Source of the DNA: Perilla frutescens
Taxonomy: Eukaryota > Streptophyta > Magnoliopsida > Lamiales > Lamiaceae
Reading direction: 5' to 3'
Assembly (NCBI GenBank): GCA_026008535.1
Contig: BRKX01000007.1
Location: 54,177,001-54,241,000, forward strand
Length of the DNA stretch: 64,000 bases
A program made the position numbers and the translations under genes. A model generated the notes under the pieces. That model was not told where the DNA came from. It saw only the letters and a list, made by a program, of their open reading frames with translations, and searched no databases. This document shows, piece by piece, positions 1-10,065 of the stretch (within the stretch, counting starts at the first letter, position 1; every line of letters starts with the position of its first letter).

Positions 1-706
1 CAACACGTCACCTATCACCTTTTTATTCTCTTTTCAATTTAGATGTCGAGTTATACAAATAAATCATAACTTTGAGTAAACTCATGCTATACTTTACTTT
101 AAGGTCTTCTAACATATCCATATACACAATCATGGATATACAAGCTCATACTACGATTTTGGACTCAAAATATGCATTAAAACTCTTTGAAGCATTTGAT
201 CGAACACATCACGGGCACACATTTAAACCACAAGCTCATGACTCATTTTAAATCCTTTAGACCCAACATTTCAAATACAAACACCTTTATCCTAGGGCTC
301 TAACATACATGAAACTCAACCCCATACAACCCACACAACATCTCCAAACGATTATCAACAAAACAAAGGGAAATAAGGGCAAAAATCCAAACCCTAGCAA
401 CAATGAACCATAGGAATCCAATATAACTTCACATATAGCTTCAAGGAGATAAATAAACCATATGTTCAAGATATCAAGCAAGGAAATCAACAAAATCGAG
501 AATCCTCAAATTTGGGTAACAAACCCTAGTTTCCAAAACACCAAGAAATAGGTGTTTAACCCCCGTGAAGGAGAGGTGTAGAGGTTACCTTTGTTGATGG
601 ATGATGATGGAAGAATCTACTCCACAAAGATGAAGGATTTGTAGAGAGAAATGGAGAGGAGAATCGCCCAAATGAAAAGAAAGTGAGAAGGAAATGAACA
701 AGTGTT

Positions 707-716
707 GTATTTATAG
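707..716 (-). promoter_or_regulatory. TATA box of LTR A copy
   Basis: CTATAAATAC on the minus strand, just downstream (in transcript sense) of the GC-rich block and about 455 bp from the LTR start. The equivalent site in the 7349-9754 copy is TTTAAATAC at 7974-7982. Confidence 0.6.
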
Positions 717-725
717 GTAGAGAAT

Positions 726-884
726 CCCCGGACCCGCGCGACCGCGCAGCCCCCGCGACCGCGGAACCCCTCTCTCGGCCCACGCTCCCCGCGAGCGCGC
801 AGCCCCCGCGGGCGCGCGTCCCTCGCCTGCCCCGCGGGCGCGCAGTCTCCCGCGACCGCGCACGTCCCCGCGGGCCCCCGATCA
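726..884 (-). repeat. CpG-rich minisatellite upstream of LTR TATA box
   Basis: About 160 bases of nearly pure G+C in an otherwise AT-rich region, built from short variants of GCGCGACCGCGCAG and CCCCGCGGGCGCGC. It ends just upstream of the LTR TATA box. In the other LTR A copy (about 7650-7960) the same interval carries AT-richer degenerate units such as AAACACGACCC and AAACGCGACC. Confidence 0.75.
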
Positions 885-1171
885 ACTCAGCGTTAGGGTG
901 TTCAAGGTATGGAAAAATATTAATTTAAATATAAACACACTCGATTATCATCACATAACTCGACAAATTTTAACATTAAATATTAACGTGTATTATACAC
1001 TTAGTATAATACCACCGTGCTATGACGTATTGGCTCGAGTAAGACAACCTGCAATAAAACAACGACATAACATACAAACATACTCACATGATTAATATTC
1101 AACAATATTAATTCGAAATCATTTACTAAAATTATAATTTATAATTTAGCAAAAAGGGTCGGGGTATCACA

Positions 1172-1735
1172 GTAGATGAGCTCTGCTTATGCATCGTTGT
1201 ATTCATTTAGTGCAAAATTAAATTTGTGCATCTGTGGTCCTTCACTGAATCTTGGCATTTTCTTGCAAGGATTCCGGTAAACAAGTCTATTTAGGTAAGA
1301 ACACGGAACTATTTTTTCGATTAGGTGTATAATTTTGATTTAGATTGTGGGATCTGAACTTGTTCTTCACAAAAAGAAAGCTGGTTTGAGAGTTTCTTGT
1401 CATGCTAAACAAGGATCATGTTAGTGCTAAAATAAGTCATGATAGTGCTAAAATAAGTCATGACAGTGCTAAAATAGGAAATGACAATACTAAAACCCTA
1501 AATTGAAAAATATACGCGTGAATCACATATACATTAAAATTTCCGATTTTACCCTCGCCGAGTTTCAGGGGCAGCGAAGTTCGAAGTTATTACAATTATG
1601 CCACCGCGTTTTTTCAATTTTTGAACAGATCTTGGTTGTCCAAATAGGTGAGATCTATGGTTGAGATTGGTTCTCGGTTCTCACATGGGGTATGGTTCCT
1701 TCTAGAACCCAACCCTATATATATATATATATAGA
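1172..1735. mobile_element. possible non-autonomous DNA element (Helitron-like end)
   Basis: Non-coding. It holds a 21-bp tandem repeat (1417-1495), a conserved-looking stretch (about 1540-1710) and a (TA)n run ending at 1733. On the minus strand the right end reads TCTATATATATATA then AGGGTTGGGTTCTAG, which resembles 5' ends I associate with plant non-autonomous Helitrons. I could not find a matching CTRR 3' end, so the class is tentative. Confidence 0.3.
1417..1495 (+). repeat. 21-bp tandem repeat, about 4 units
   Basis: Units of CATGATAGTGCTAAAATAAGT with one or two changes each; the last unit is degenerate (ATGACAATACTAAAAC). Confidence 0.85.
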
Positions 1736-2650
1736 TTTTTTAACATTAGTTGAGATGCTGATCGGAACCCGAGCGTCTAAATCAATCAATATCGGGCCTT
1801 AAAAAATAAATATTATATTAAAAAAAGAATACCAATGTTTAAAATTTAGGGTTATTTGCATAAAAAAGTCATGATCTTTAGATCATTTTGCAATTAGAAC
1901 ATGAATTTATCATTTAGGAGACGTTTATTTTGAATGATAAATTAGATTGATAATGCATGTAATTTTGAGTATTTGAAAGAATCAAACTTTAAAAAGATTC
2001 AATACATCAAAGTATGTAGGTGGATCAGGCTATATTATTTTATCCATCTAATCAAATCTCCTCTATCCCCTAAAATAAACACTCATTAATGTAATTATTA
2101 TTTTGGATTTTGAGCAACATGTGATGATTAGTGTAGGGTGAACAACATGTAATTTCTAATTTTCTAGCGAAAGAAAAAAAATTTGCATCGAAAGAAAAAA
2201 AAATTAATGATGCATAAAGCAAGAAACATTTAATGTAAAATAAAAAATTAAATCAAAATGTATGGCACACAAATATTCCTAGACTATATTATCTTTAATT
2301 TTAAACCCAAACTAATTTAAAGGACTTAATTAACGTGAAAGAACCAAAAGAAGTTATGGTCAAATAAAAGCTTAACATTTCAACATAACTAAAAGAAGAA
2401 AATGTAAAGCACCAACTCCCGAGAAGCATTAATTGCTCCAGTAGTGATGGTGGTTTGGTTAGTACACACGTGTGATGGTCTCAAAGTTTTATATATTGTA
2501 TTTAAATCTAGAAAATTGTATCTACAGTAAAAAGAAAAGAAAAAATCAATTGTGCTGTGCATGTGCATGTGATTTAGGCGGGATAATTGATATTTGGGCG
2601 GGCTTTTAGGTTAGGTAAACTACTTTGTTTTTATATATATATAGATTAGA
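1736..2650. other. AT-rich stretch without a gene
   Basis: No open frame of note and no recognised terminus. It contains A-rich runs near 2170-2205 and lies between the putative Helitron-like end and the broken 3' side of SIRE1. Confidence 0.5.
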
Positions 2651-3766
2651 AAATTCATTGAATACCACATGACATGTTATTTCCACAACAAGAGTTCGTT
2701 TATTGAACACTCTGTAAGCTTGTGCGTGAGGCGAATTATACCCAAGAAATATTCCCTCATCAGCTTTAGCACTGAAGGCGTTCAGTTGAGTCTTGCCATT
2801 ATTGTGAATATAACATTTACAGCCAAATACTTTAAAATATGAAATGGAAAGCTTATGACCCTTATACAGCTCATAGGGTATTTTGTCACGTATGGCTACG
2901 ATGGCACTTCGATTTTGAGTATGGCAAGTTGTGTTGACTGCTTCAGCCCAGTAACCTTCAGCTATGTTGGCATCAGCTATCATTGCTCGAGCTACTTCTT
3001 TTAGTGTCCGGTTTTGTTGTGGAGTCCTTACAGCTGAGTGTTCATGAGTAATTCCAAGTTGGTTGAGAAAACTGATCATTTCCTGATTCACAAATTCAGT
3101 TCCATTGTCGGAGCGAATCCTTTGAACTTATCTCTCTTTTTTAGTTTGTAGCCTTTTGATCAACGCCGTTAGCTTGTCGTAAGTTTCATCTTTGCTCCTC
3201 AAGAATTCCACCCACGTATATCTTGAGAAATCATCAACTACTAAAAGAGTGAATCTTTTTCATTTTGGGGTTTGTGGTCTGACTGGACCAAACAGATCCA
3301 TATGAAGTAGTTGGAGGCAATCAGTTGTTCCTAGTGGATGACTCTTATTCTTGAAGGATGACTTCACTTGCTTCCCTTTTTGGCATGGTCCACACACACC
3401 TGTTTTCTTATATATCTCCTTGGGAAGCACCTCAACTAGCTCTTTCTTAGCTAAGTAGTTGATTGTTTTGAAGTTAAGGTGGTTCAGTCGTCGATGCCAT
3501 AGCCAGCTTGCTTCAGTTGATCCCTTTGAAAGAAAACAAGTTTCTGAGTAGCCGGTTGACCAGTCAACAATATACATGTTGCCTCTCCTTATGCCAGTGA
3601 GAAGAATTACTCCAGTTGACTTGTCTCTTATGTTGCAGGAGTTTTTGGTGAACTCAACTGAGTAGCCATTGTCGCATAGCTGGTTGATGCTCAGCAGTTT
3701 GTGTTTTAGTCCATCCACTTGGGAGACTCCATTTACATGTGCTTGGAGCACCCGCTATCTAGATAC
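2651..3766 (-). pseudogene. SIRE1 protease remnant and integrase fragment
   Basis: Copia pol fragment in the order protease remnant, GAG-pre-integrase, integrase. At the 5' side the protease active-site segment YLDSGCSKHM (3766-3737) is followed at once by sequence reading VNGVSQVDGLKHKLLSINQL, so most of the protease is deleted and a stop falls in the DSG frame. The pre-integrase zinc motif is visible as WHRRLNHLNF and CGPCQKGK, then HMDLFGPVRP. A second block (3091-2651) keeps the distal core, EHSAVRTPQQNRT, then the GYN and VFNKRTLVVE segments. A stop and frame break lie between 3091 and 3260. Non-functional. Confidence 0.85.
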
Positions 3767-4672
3767 CTGATATCTTTGGTTTTCTTCATAGATACGATGC
3801 TCTTATCCTGCAAAAATAAGGATTAGCATTTAGGGACCCATTTCATATCGGGTCCTTGTTGAATCAGTTTAGATTTTGTTTCAACTCTTCTATTTTGAGT
3901 TGAATCAATTGAATAGTGCATGCGCTGATAGTTAGTAGGATAAAATAATTCAACTAAAATGCTTTGGTCTTAAGACCTTTGAGCTCTTTGATCAGGCCAG
4001 TGCCTTGAATGTTTCCATTTTATTGGATTGAACCCTTTTGGTTCATTTCTGGAATCCAGATACTCGTTATAGTGATGGTAGGGTTCAAACAAGTTTCTTT
4101 GATCTCTCCTATAGATGTTCTGGTTGAACTTCTTGGTAGGATAGGCTTGAGATCTAAACTGGTTTTTCTTTCTGAAGTGGGCTAATCTATCAGTTTGCCT
4201 TAGGGCATCTGTGCTGAGCTGGTGGTCTTTGTTGAACTGAAGGCTTTGAATTAATGGATTGATTTGAGTGAACAGTTGGTCTTGGTTGGAATTTTGGCTT
4301 CAGTTGACCTGGTGTTTTTGGTTGGGAGAACTGACTGAATTGTCTGAGCTGAGTTTGAGGATTTCTCAATATTCCTTTGCCTTTAGTTGGCTCAGCTAGC
4401 TGATCATGAATTAACCTGGTGAATCCTTTTAGGTTTCCTTTATCACTAGGTTGAGAACTTTCCTTTCCTTTCTCTAAGGCAGTTAACTTGCTATATCATA
4501 GTCTTGTGCTACTGGTTCCAGTTCTCTGATGATTTAGTATCTCATCTAGAGTTTGAGATCCCTTTTTGAACTTCAGAGTTACTTTTTCTCTCTCATGGAT
4601 CTCTTGCTTGAGTTTTTGATTCTCAGCTTCTAGATCGACAGTTCTTAATTTTAACTTTTTAAATTCCACAAA
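3767..4672 (-). pseudogene. SIRE1 gag C-terminal linker, Gln/Pro/Ser-rich, decayed
   Basis: Continues from the acidic gag tail. The translation (with stops) is low complexity, with repeated Q-L-S and Q-P motifs around 4380-4200, then degenerates. It corresponds to the SIRE2 linker at about 56690-55830. No recognised domain. Confidence 0.55.
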
Positions 4673-5326
4673 CTAGGACTCAAGATAATGCATTCTTTCA
4701 TGATCAATGCTAAGTTTTCTAACTTTATTTCTCAGTTCATCATTTTCATCTTTCAATTCAACATGCAAGCAGGATATTGAAGCTAATTGATCTTCTAGCA
4801 TCATAAGTTTCATATCAAGTTCATTGCTAGAGACAGTTGCTTTATTAATATGATAGAAGAAGGTTTGAGAATCAGCTATACTAATCTCTTCATCATTATC
4901 AGCCATGAGGCAAAATAGTGCTTCATCATTTGAGCTGTAGCTGTCAGAATCAATTCTAGATGGATAGTCTGAATCTTCTGGCACAACATTCTCGTAGTTT
5001 GCAACCATTGCTTTCCTTTTGAAGAAGCTCCTTCTTACTTTGACTTTCTTGTCTTCAGGAAGTTCTGGACATTCATATCTGTAGTGTCCTTATTTGTGAC
5101 AGTGAAAACATTCTCCTAGACTTCGATTGCCACCCCTGAACGGTTCAGCTGATCATTCAGCTGGTGGATGAGTTCTCTCATCTTTTGGGATTTCATCAGT
5201 TTGAGGTGGAACTGATTATTTATCCCGAACTCTCTTTAGCTTTTCTAACAACCTGGTAACTGACTGAATTTGATCATTCATGTCTTCAGTCAGGTTCTCC
5301 TTTTTTTCAGTTGTTTCTCTTTTTTG
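4673..5326 (-). pseudogene. SIRE1 gag zinc knuckle and acidic/coiled-coil tail
   Basis: Continues gag after a frame break near 5326. A CCHC knuckle lies at about 5120-5075 (CFHCHK, stop, GHYRYEC): a stop replaces the Gln seen in SIRE2. Then comes a basic stretch, an acidic stretch (DSDYPSRIDSDSYSSNDEA) and a heptad-like helical part ending MHYLES. This knuckle would bind RNA in the particle; here the frame is broken. Confidence 0.75.
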
Positions 5327-6130
5327 TTAGGAAGAAGATCCGCCTTGATTTTCTCTGGCTGGTGAGCTCCTAGGTCGGAAGTTGTTCCTTCCTCGAGTAT
5401 CTCTAAACTGATTCCTTTCACCATAGAAGGCTGCATCTTGAACTGACGATGTTGATGCTTCCTTCTTCAGGTTTAGGCTGTACTCATGAGCTTTGAGAGA
5501 GCCAAACAATTCTCTGGGAGTGATGCTATTTAGATTTCTTGATTCTTTTGTAGCTATTACTTTCATGTCCCATTCTTCAGTGAGATTATCTAAAACTTTG
5601 GATTTCATCTCAGAATTGGGATAACTTCTCCCATGGTTGGTCATCTCACTGATGATGCCTAGAAATCTAGTTTCAAGGCTTGAGATGGACTTTTCTGGCT
5701 GCATTTTGAAGGACTCATATCTGTCTACTGCCAGTTGGAGCTTGTTTCCTTTGATGGATTCGGATTCTTGACATAGATCAGCTAGTAAATCCCATATCTC
5801 CTTGGCAGTTGTGCAGTTCTTTGTGTCCTTCATTCTGTCCTCATCTAGAGTTTGAAATAGTGCAGCTTGAGCAACGAATTCTAGATTCTTCAACTTCTTC
5901 TCTTCACTGGTGAGAAGATTAGTTGGCTTTGGGATCCTTGCTGGTTGATTGATATCAACTATGTGAGCATCATTGTCCATCATGATGATGATTGGACCAT
6001 CTTCGATAACTTCCCACATGTTCTCATGGATCGAGCAGAGATGCGCCTTCATTCTCCTGCTCCAATTATCATAATTCACAACTGAAAACAAAGGTAGCTT
6101 ATGGTTTCCTATAGCTTGAAATGTTAGCAC
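5327..6130 (-). pseudogene. SIRE1 gag (UBN2-type copia gag domain)
   Basis: An open frame of 267 codons reading from near the primer site: NYDNWSRRMKAHL, then AKEIWDLLADLC, LAVDRYESFKM, ELFGSLKAHEYSLNLKKE. This is the structural particle protein of copia elements. The downstream knuckle lies past a frame break. Compared with SIRE2 gag (58152-56692) it keeps about 45 extra residues between PIIIMMD and KNCTTAKEIW. The initiating Met is not certain, because the alignable region starts after it. Confidence 0.85.
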
Positions 6131-6187
6131 AGATAAGTAGATCTGATTCAGTTGATCTGTAGAAATGGCTGATCTTTAGAATCAACC

Positions 6188-6199
6188 GCTCTGATACCA
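6188..6199 (-). promoter_or_regulatory. SIRE1 primer-binding site
   Basis: Minus strand TGGTATCAGAGC, the canonical initiator-Met tRNA complement, two bases inside the 5' LTR end. Confidence 0.9.
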
Positions 6200-6201
6200 C
6201 T

Positions 6202-7237
6202 TGTTGGTCCCTGGTAAGTCGATATCAGTTTAGAGGGGGGGTGAATAAATTGATTAAAAACTTTTATTTCAAATCGTGGAATAATAAGGGCCCTTGACTC
6301 GCTGATGAACTTATCTATGCATAATTTGGTTGAGCACTTTTTGACAACTTGAGTGCAGATTGCATGAGCTTGTGTACAATTTAAAGATATGCAAGTAATC
6401 AAAACAGTACAGTACATAGATGATTTATAGAGGTTCGAATTCTCAAACTCCTACGTCCTCTCTTCCTTCCGTAGAATGGTAACTTCACTATATAACTTGA
6501 GTTTCTTTACAAATTACACAATGAAGGACAGTTGGTTGAACCTGTTAACTGCTCGCTACCTTAGCAGGTCAACGGCTCACACTTGAAATCCCTAACTGCT
6601 CGCTAGGAAGGTAGGTGCTATTAACGTCTTTACAAGATTTTAGATCTCTTTCGATCTTCAAGAGGTTAATCTTGAACAAGGGGTATCAACTGATGTGCTC
6701 CTAAAATTGAGATGGATAGTTGATCGTTGTGTTGCAGAAACTAAGAAGGCTGCCCTAGCTGGATTATCAACAGTTGGCTGAATATTTTGACTCTGTGAAT
6801 TCTTCTTCTCAGTTGGACTCTCGCAGTTTTTAGCAAATGCTGAACTTGAGCTTTGTGGGAGGGAGGAAGAAAGATCTGCTCGAATGAAGGCTTCAAGAAT
6901 AAGTATTGCGAAAAGTCTTGGAGGTAAGAGTGTTTAAAACTTTGATTCACTCGTCTTTTATAGAGGAGTGTTTTTATGACCGTTGAGTTCCATTGATCGG
7001 TAGCTCTATTGGTTCATCAATGGCAGATGGTCTTTATTGATCACTGGAGCTTTTGATTGAAGTAGTCATTGCTTTGCCAATCGATCTCCATTGGATATTT
7101 AATTCCAGCTTGAATTTCAGTCAGTTTTGGATTGGTCAGCTCAGATCTACAGCTTGAATTTCAGTCAGTTTTTCATAAATAGTTTTGACATCTAATCAAA
7201 ACCTTATCTAGAGGCTCCTTGATAGTTTTTCTTAACA
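6202..7237 (-). mobile_element. SIRE1 5' LTR
   Basis: Bounded by TGTTGGTCCC (plus strand, at the primer site) and TCTTAACA at 7237; similar to the SIRE2 LTRs, which are about twice as long. The TATA box lies at 6958-6964, inside arms CACTC (6948-6952) and GAGTG (6966-6970). Confidence 0.85.
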
Positions 7238-7343
7238 TTTACTACTGCTAAATCAGACCCTCTTGAGTTCTCTTTATCTCCACAGATTCTATACCGATCT
7301 AGTAGATTTTAGCCCACCCTGAATCTAGATATAGTCTGGGAAT

Positions 7344-7348
7344 ACAAC
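7344..7348 (+). repeat. target-site duplication ACAAC (left)
   Basis: ACAAC immediately before TGTGATACCCC; repeated at 9755-9759. The uninterrupted site is visible in the copia B LTR near 24490 (GGAATACAACAGAAG). Confidence 0.9.
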
Positions 7349-7973
7349 TGTGATACCCCGACCCTTTTTGCTAAATTATAAATTATAATTTTAGAAAAAT
7401 GATTTCGAATTAATATTATTTGAATATTAATTATGTTGATAAGATGTTGGTATGTTCGTATTTTATGTCGTTGTTTCAATACAGGTTCTTCCACTTGAGC
7501 CAATACGTCATAACACAGTGATATTATACTGAGTGTATAATACATGTTAACATTTTAATATTGAAATTGTTAAGTTATATGATAACGAATGAGTGTGATT
7601 ATATTTAATTTTATGTTTGCCATACCTTGAACACCCTAACGCTGAGCCGGACGGGGGTCTGACTGTATTTGAAATTAGCAAAATATCTGAAATGCGACCC
7701 TCAAACGCGAGTTCATCGAGTCACATCTCGCAGTGAAGCCGAAACACGACCGGGAAACACGACCCCCTCCAAGTCGCATGTTGAGTAGCTCTGCAACACG
7801 AGCCAAAAATACGACATTTTTGTCGCGTGTCATGAGCTTCAGGGAACCATTTTCTTCAGCTGAAACGTGACCCTGAAACGCGACCTCTTTGAGTCACGCC
7901 TCACTGTGTTATCCAAACACGACCCCTAAACGTGCCCTCCTAGGTCGCACCTCACTTCGGAAAAATCCTATTC

Positions 7974-7982
7974 TTTAAATAC
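7974..7982 (+). promoter_or_regulatory. TATA-like box of solo LTR A
   Basis: TTTAAATAC, in the position equivalent to CTATAAATAC of the 1-1171 copy; downstream is pyrimidine-rich leader sequence. Confidence 0.5.
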
Positions 7983-8841
7983 CACACTTCACTCATTTCA
8001 TCTTCATTTTCTTCTTCACTTGTGCGATTTTCCTCCCAATCCTCTCAAGAAAATACTTCAAGCTTTGGAGTGAATTCTCTCGTCATCATCCATCAACCAA
8101 GATAACTTCATAAACTCTTCTTCTTGGTGATTAAACACCACCATTTTCATGTTGATTGGAATCTAAGGTTCATACCCAAAAGTTAGGGTTTTCGATTTCA
8201 TTGATCCCCTGAGTTTAATATCTTGAAAATATGGTTTATTTACATCCTTGAAGCTATATGTGTTGTTAAATTGAGATTCCTATGGTTTATTATTGTTAGG
8301 GTTTGGATTTTTGCCCTAATTTCCCCTTAATATGTTGGTGTTTGGTTGGAGGTGTTGTGATAGTTGTATGAAGTCGATTTTCTTGTATGTTAGATCCCTA
8401 GGATAGAGGTTCATGTATTTGAAATATTGAGTTCAAAGGATTTAAATTGAATCATGATCATGTGGTTTAAATGAGTGCACATAATGTGCTCGATTAAATA
8501 TTTCAAAGAGTTTTAATGTGTATTTTGAGTCCAAAATCCTAGTATGAGCTTGTATATCCATGATTATGCATGTGGATGTGTATGAGAACCTTACAGCAAT
8601 GTATAGCATATGTTTGGTCAAAATCATGAAATAATTTCATAACTCGACATATAAAATGAGAATGGAAATTTAAAGGTGCTTGTTGACGTATTGGGGTTCG
8701 AGGTGGACGACTTGTGCACGGCTAAGAAGTATCTCAAAGGTTGAAAAGATTTGAAAGCGTCTCATAAGGTGGGGTAACTCTAAACTGTAAACACGTGTAA
8801 AGTTATGGGTATTTTTGTGCTTTGATTGTATAAGTATGAAG

Positions 8842-9034
8842 GGTCTTCGGACCAGTTATAAGAATGAGACCCTTCGGGGCAAAACAGAGATCCTTCGGGA
8901 TCGATAAAGAGGTCCTTCGGGATCGATATAGACTCGTTAATGTCCTCCATGGGGGATAATAAGCCTGCGGGCATCCCTACAGGGATAAAGACATTCATTA
9001 ACGGGGGCATCATGATGTTTGGACCCTACGGGGT
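8842..9034 (+). repeat. array of six tetraloop mini-hairpins in LTR A
   Basis: Short inverted repeats with 4-base loops: GGTC-TTCG-GACC (8842-8853), CCC-TTCG-GGG (8870-8879), GATCC-TTCG-GGATC (8889-8902), GGTCC-TTCG-GGATC (8911-8924, one G-U pair), ATCCC-TACA-GGGAT (8973-8986), ACCC-TACG-GGGT (9023-9034). Five of the six loops are UNCG type closed by C-G. Confidence 0.85.
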
Positions 9035-9754
9035 TGAGGCTAGTCTCCACAAAGTAAAGAAGTATCCATATGTTATATTTTCACTTGTGCAATTGGCTAT
9101 AACTGTTTACAGTGTTCCCCACTGAGTATGTTGTTAAATACTTACCCCATTCATTTAATGAATTTCAGGTTGAGGAGTTGAGGCCTGAGTAGGAGCGTTG
9201 TGAACACAAGAGAACCCCCACAAGCTTGTATTTATGTTGCATGCTCTTCTTTTGAAATACTTGCATTATTAATATTACATTGATCATTCTCCTTTTGTTT
9301 TTATGATCGATGATTATTGGGGATGGGACTAGCCCTATTTTGTAGTCATGATGTATTTAACTTGATATTATGCAAAACATTTTAAAGGCGGATCATTCAA
9401 CCTTGGAGCCTTCTATGTGTGAAGTATGTTGTTGAACCCTATATTATGTATGCTGATTTAGGATGAAAGACGGGCGGGTTGTGTAAAACCTATGAGTCTG
9501 TTAGGTTAGATTATTGTATGATTGTGTGGTTGGGCTTATGCAATGCTTCCATCAAATGCTATGTTGTGTGACAAATTAGATCCGATAGGTTGTATCTTAT
9601 AATTGCGAAAAATTTATATGGAGAATTAGGACATTGTGCCTATCCATGCTAATTGACCTTAGCTTCCGCTCAATTAAATATAAGAAAAACAATTATAAGT
9701 AAGTAAATTGTATGTTAACTAACGTGGCCAAACGGAGTAGTTTGGGGCGTTACA

Positions 9755-9759
9755 ACAAC
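9755..9759 (+). repeat. target-site duplication ACAAC (right)
   Basis: Matches 7344-7348; copia A LTR sequence (AGAATATCTCGGAG) resumes directly after. Confidence 0.9.
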
Positions 9760-10051
9760 AGAATATCTCGGAGTAGAATATCAGTGGAGGCTGCTTTTTT
9801 CAGTAGAGAGAAAGGGGGTGCCAATTTCGTTTCATTCAACAGCAAGATTAGATCTGTAATCTTGTCCTCAGACCGTCTGACAATTGTAAGAAATTTGAAT
9901 CTATGTTTTCCGCTATATTAGATTCGTTTTGCGTGGTTTTGTGATAGACGTGTATAAACATGCTTGAACATAAAATTATGATTTTCATGAACATGAGATT
10001 AATGAACATCCAAATGATCCTACGGTGGTTTAATTCGAAAAAACCCCAACA
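9760..10051 (+). mobile_element. copia A 5' LTR, 3' part
   Basis: Continues the LTR begun at 7238-7348 and ends CCCCAACA at 10051. It aligns with 24495-24791 of copia B. Confidence 0.85.
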
Positions 10052-10053
10052 AT

Positions 10054-10065
10054 TAGTATCAGAGC
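10054..10065 (+). promoter_or_regulatory. copia A primer-binding site
   Basis: TAGTATCAGAGC, one change from the initiator-Met tRNA complement TGGTATCAGAGC; two bases after the LTR end. Confidence 0.85.

Larger units (their letters stand above)
1..1171 (-). mobile_element. Ty3/gypsy LTR, LTR A family (cut by window edge)
   Basis: Read on the minus strand, the LTR begins TGTGATACCCC at 1171 and runs left off the window. The same sequence in the other orientation forms a complete LTR at 7349-9754, which fixes the boundary; the two copies match across long blocks, for example 115-300 here against 8440-8600. It contains a TATA box (707-716) and a strongly GC-rich tandem block (726-884). It could be a solo LTR or one end of a full element to the left; the window does not show which. 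No coding sequence is inside it: the long open frames over the GC-rich block come from base composition. Confidence 0.85.
2651..7237 (-). mobile_element. SIRE1: truncated SIRE-like Ty1/copia element
   Basis: Minus-strand element: 5' LTR (6202-7237), primer site (6188-6199), gag (6130-5327), gag tail with zinc knuckle and acidic/coiled-coil part (about 5300-4380), remnant protease and integrase (3766-2651). Reverse transcriptase, RNase H and 3' LTR are absent: similarity to SIRE2 stops near 2651. The right LTR end abuts copia A LTR sequence at 7238, so SIRE1 was inserted in the copia A 5' LTR and later lost its 3' half. The SIRE/Maximus label is from gag style and is tentative. Confidence 0.75.
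7349..9754 (+). mobile_element. solo gypsy LTR, LTR A family (2,406 bp)
   Basis: Starts TGTGATACCCC, ends GGGGCGTTACA, flanked by ACAAC on both sides, inside the copia A 5' LTR. No internal region, so it is a solo LTR from LTR-LTR recombination. It carries a TATA-like box (7974-7982), AT-richer degenerate versions of the CpG repeats (about 7650-7960) and a cluster of tetraloop hairpins (8842-9034). The ends TGTNATACCCC and GGGGCGTTACA suggest a Tekay/Del-type chromovirus; the family is inferred from the ends only. Confidence 0.93.

Noticed and set aside
556..885. Arg/Gly-rich open frame of 109 codons
   Set aside because: It lies over the GC-rich LTR repeat, where stop codons are rare by composition, and the other LTR copy has no equivalent frame.
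8780..9125. Two overlapping open frames on opposite strands, also found at 35036-35426
   Set aside because: They are conserved only because both are copies of the same LTR segment containing the hairpin array.
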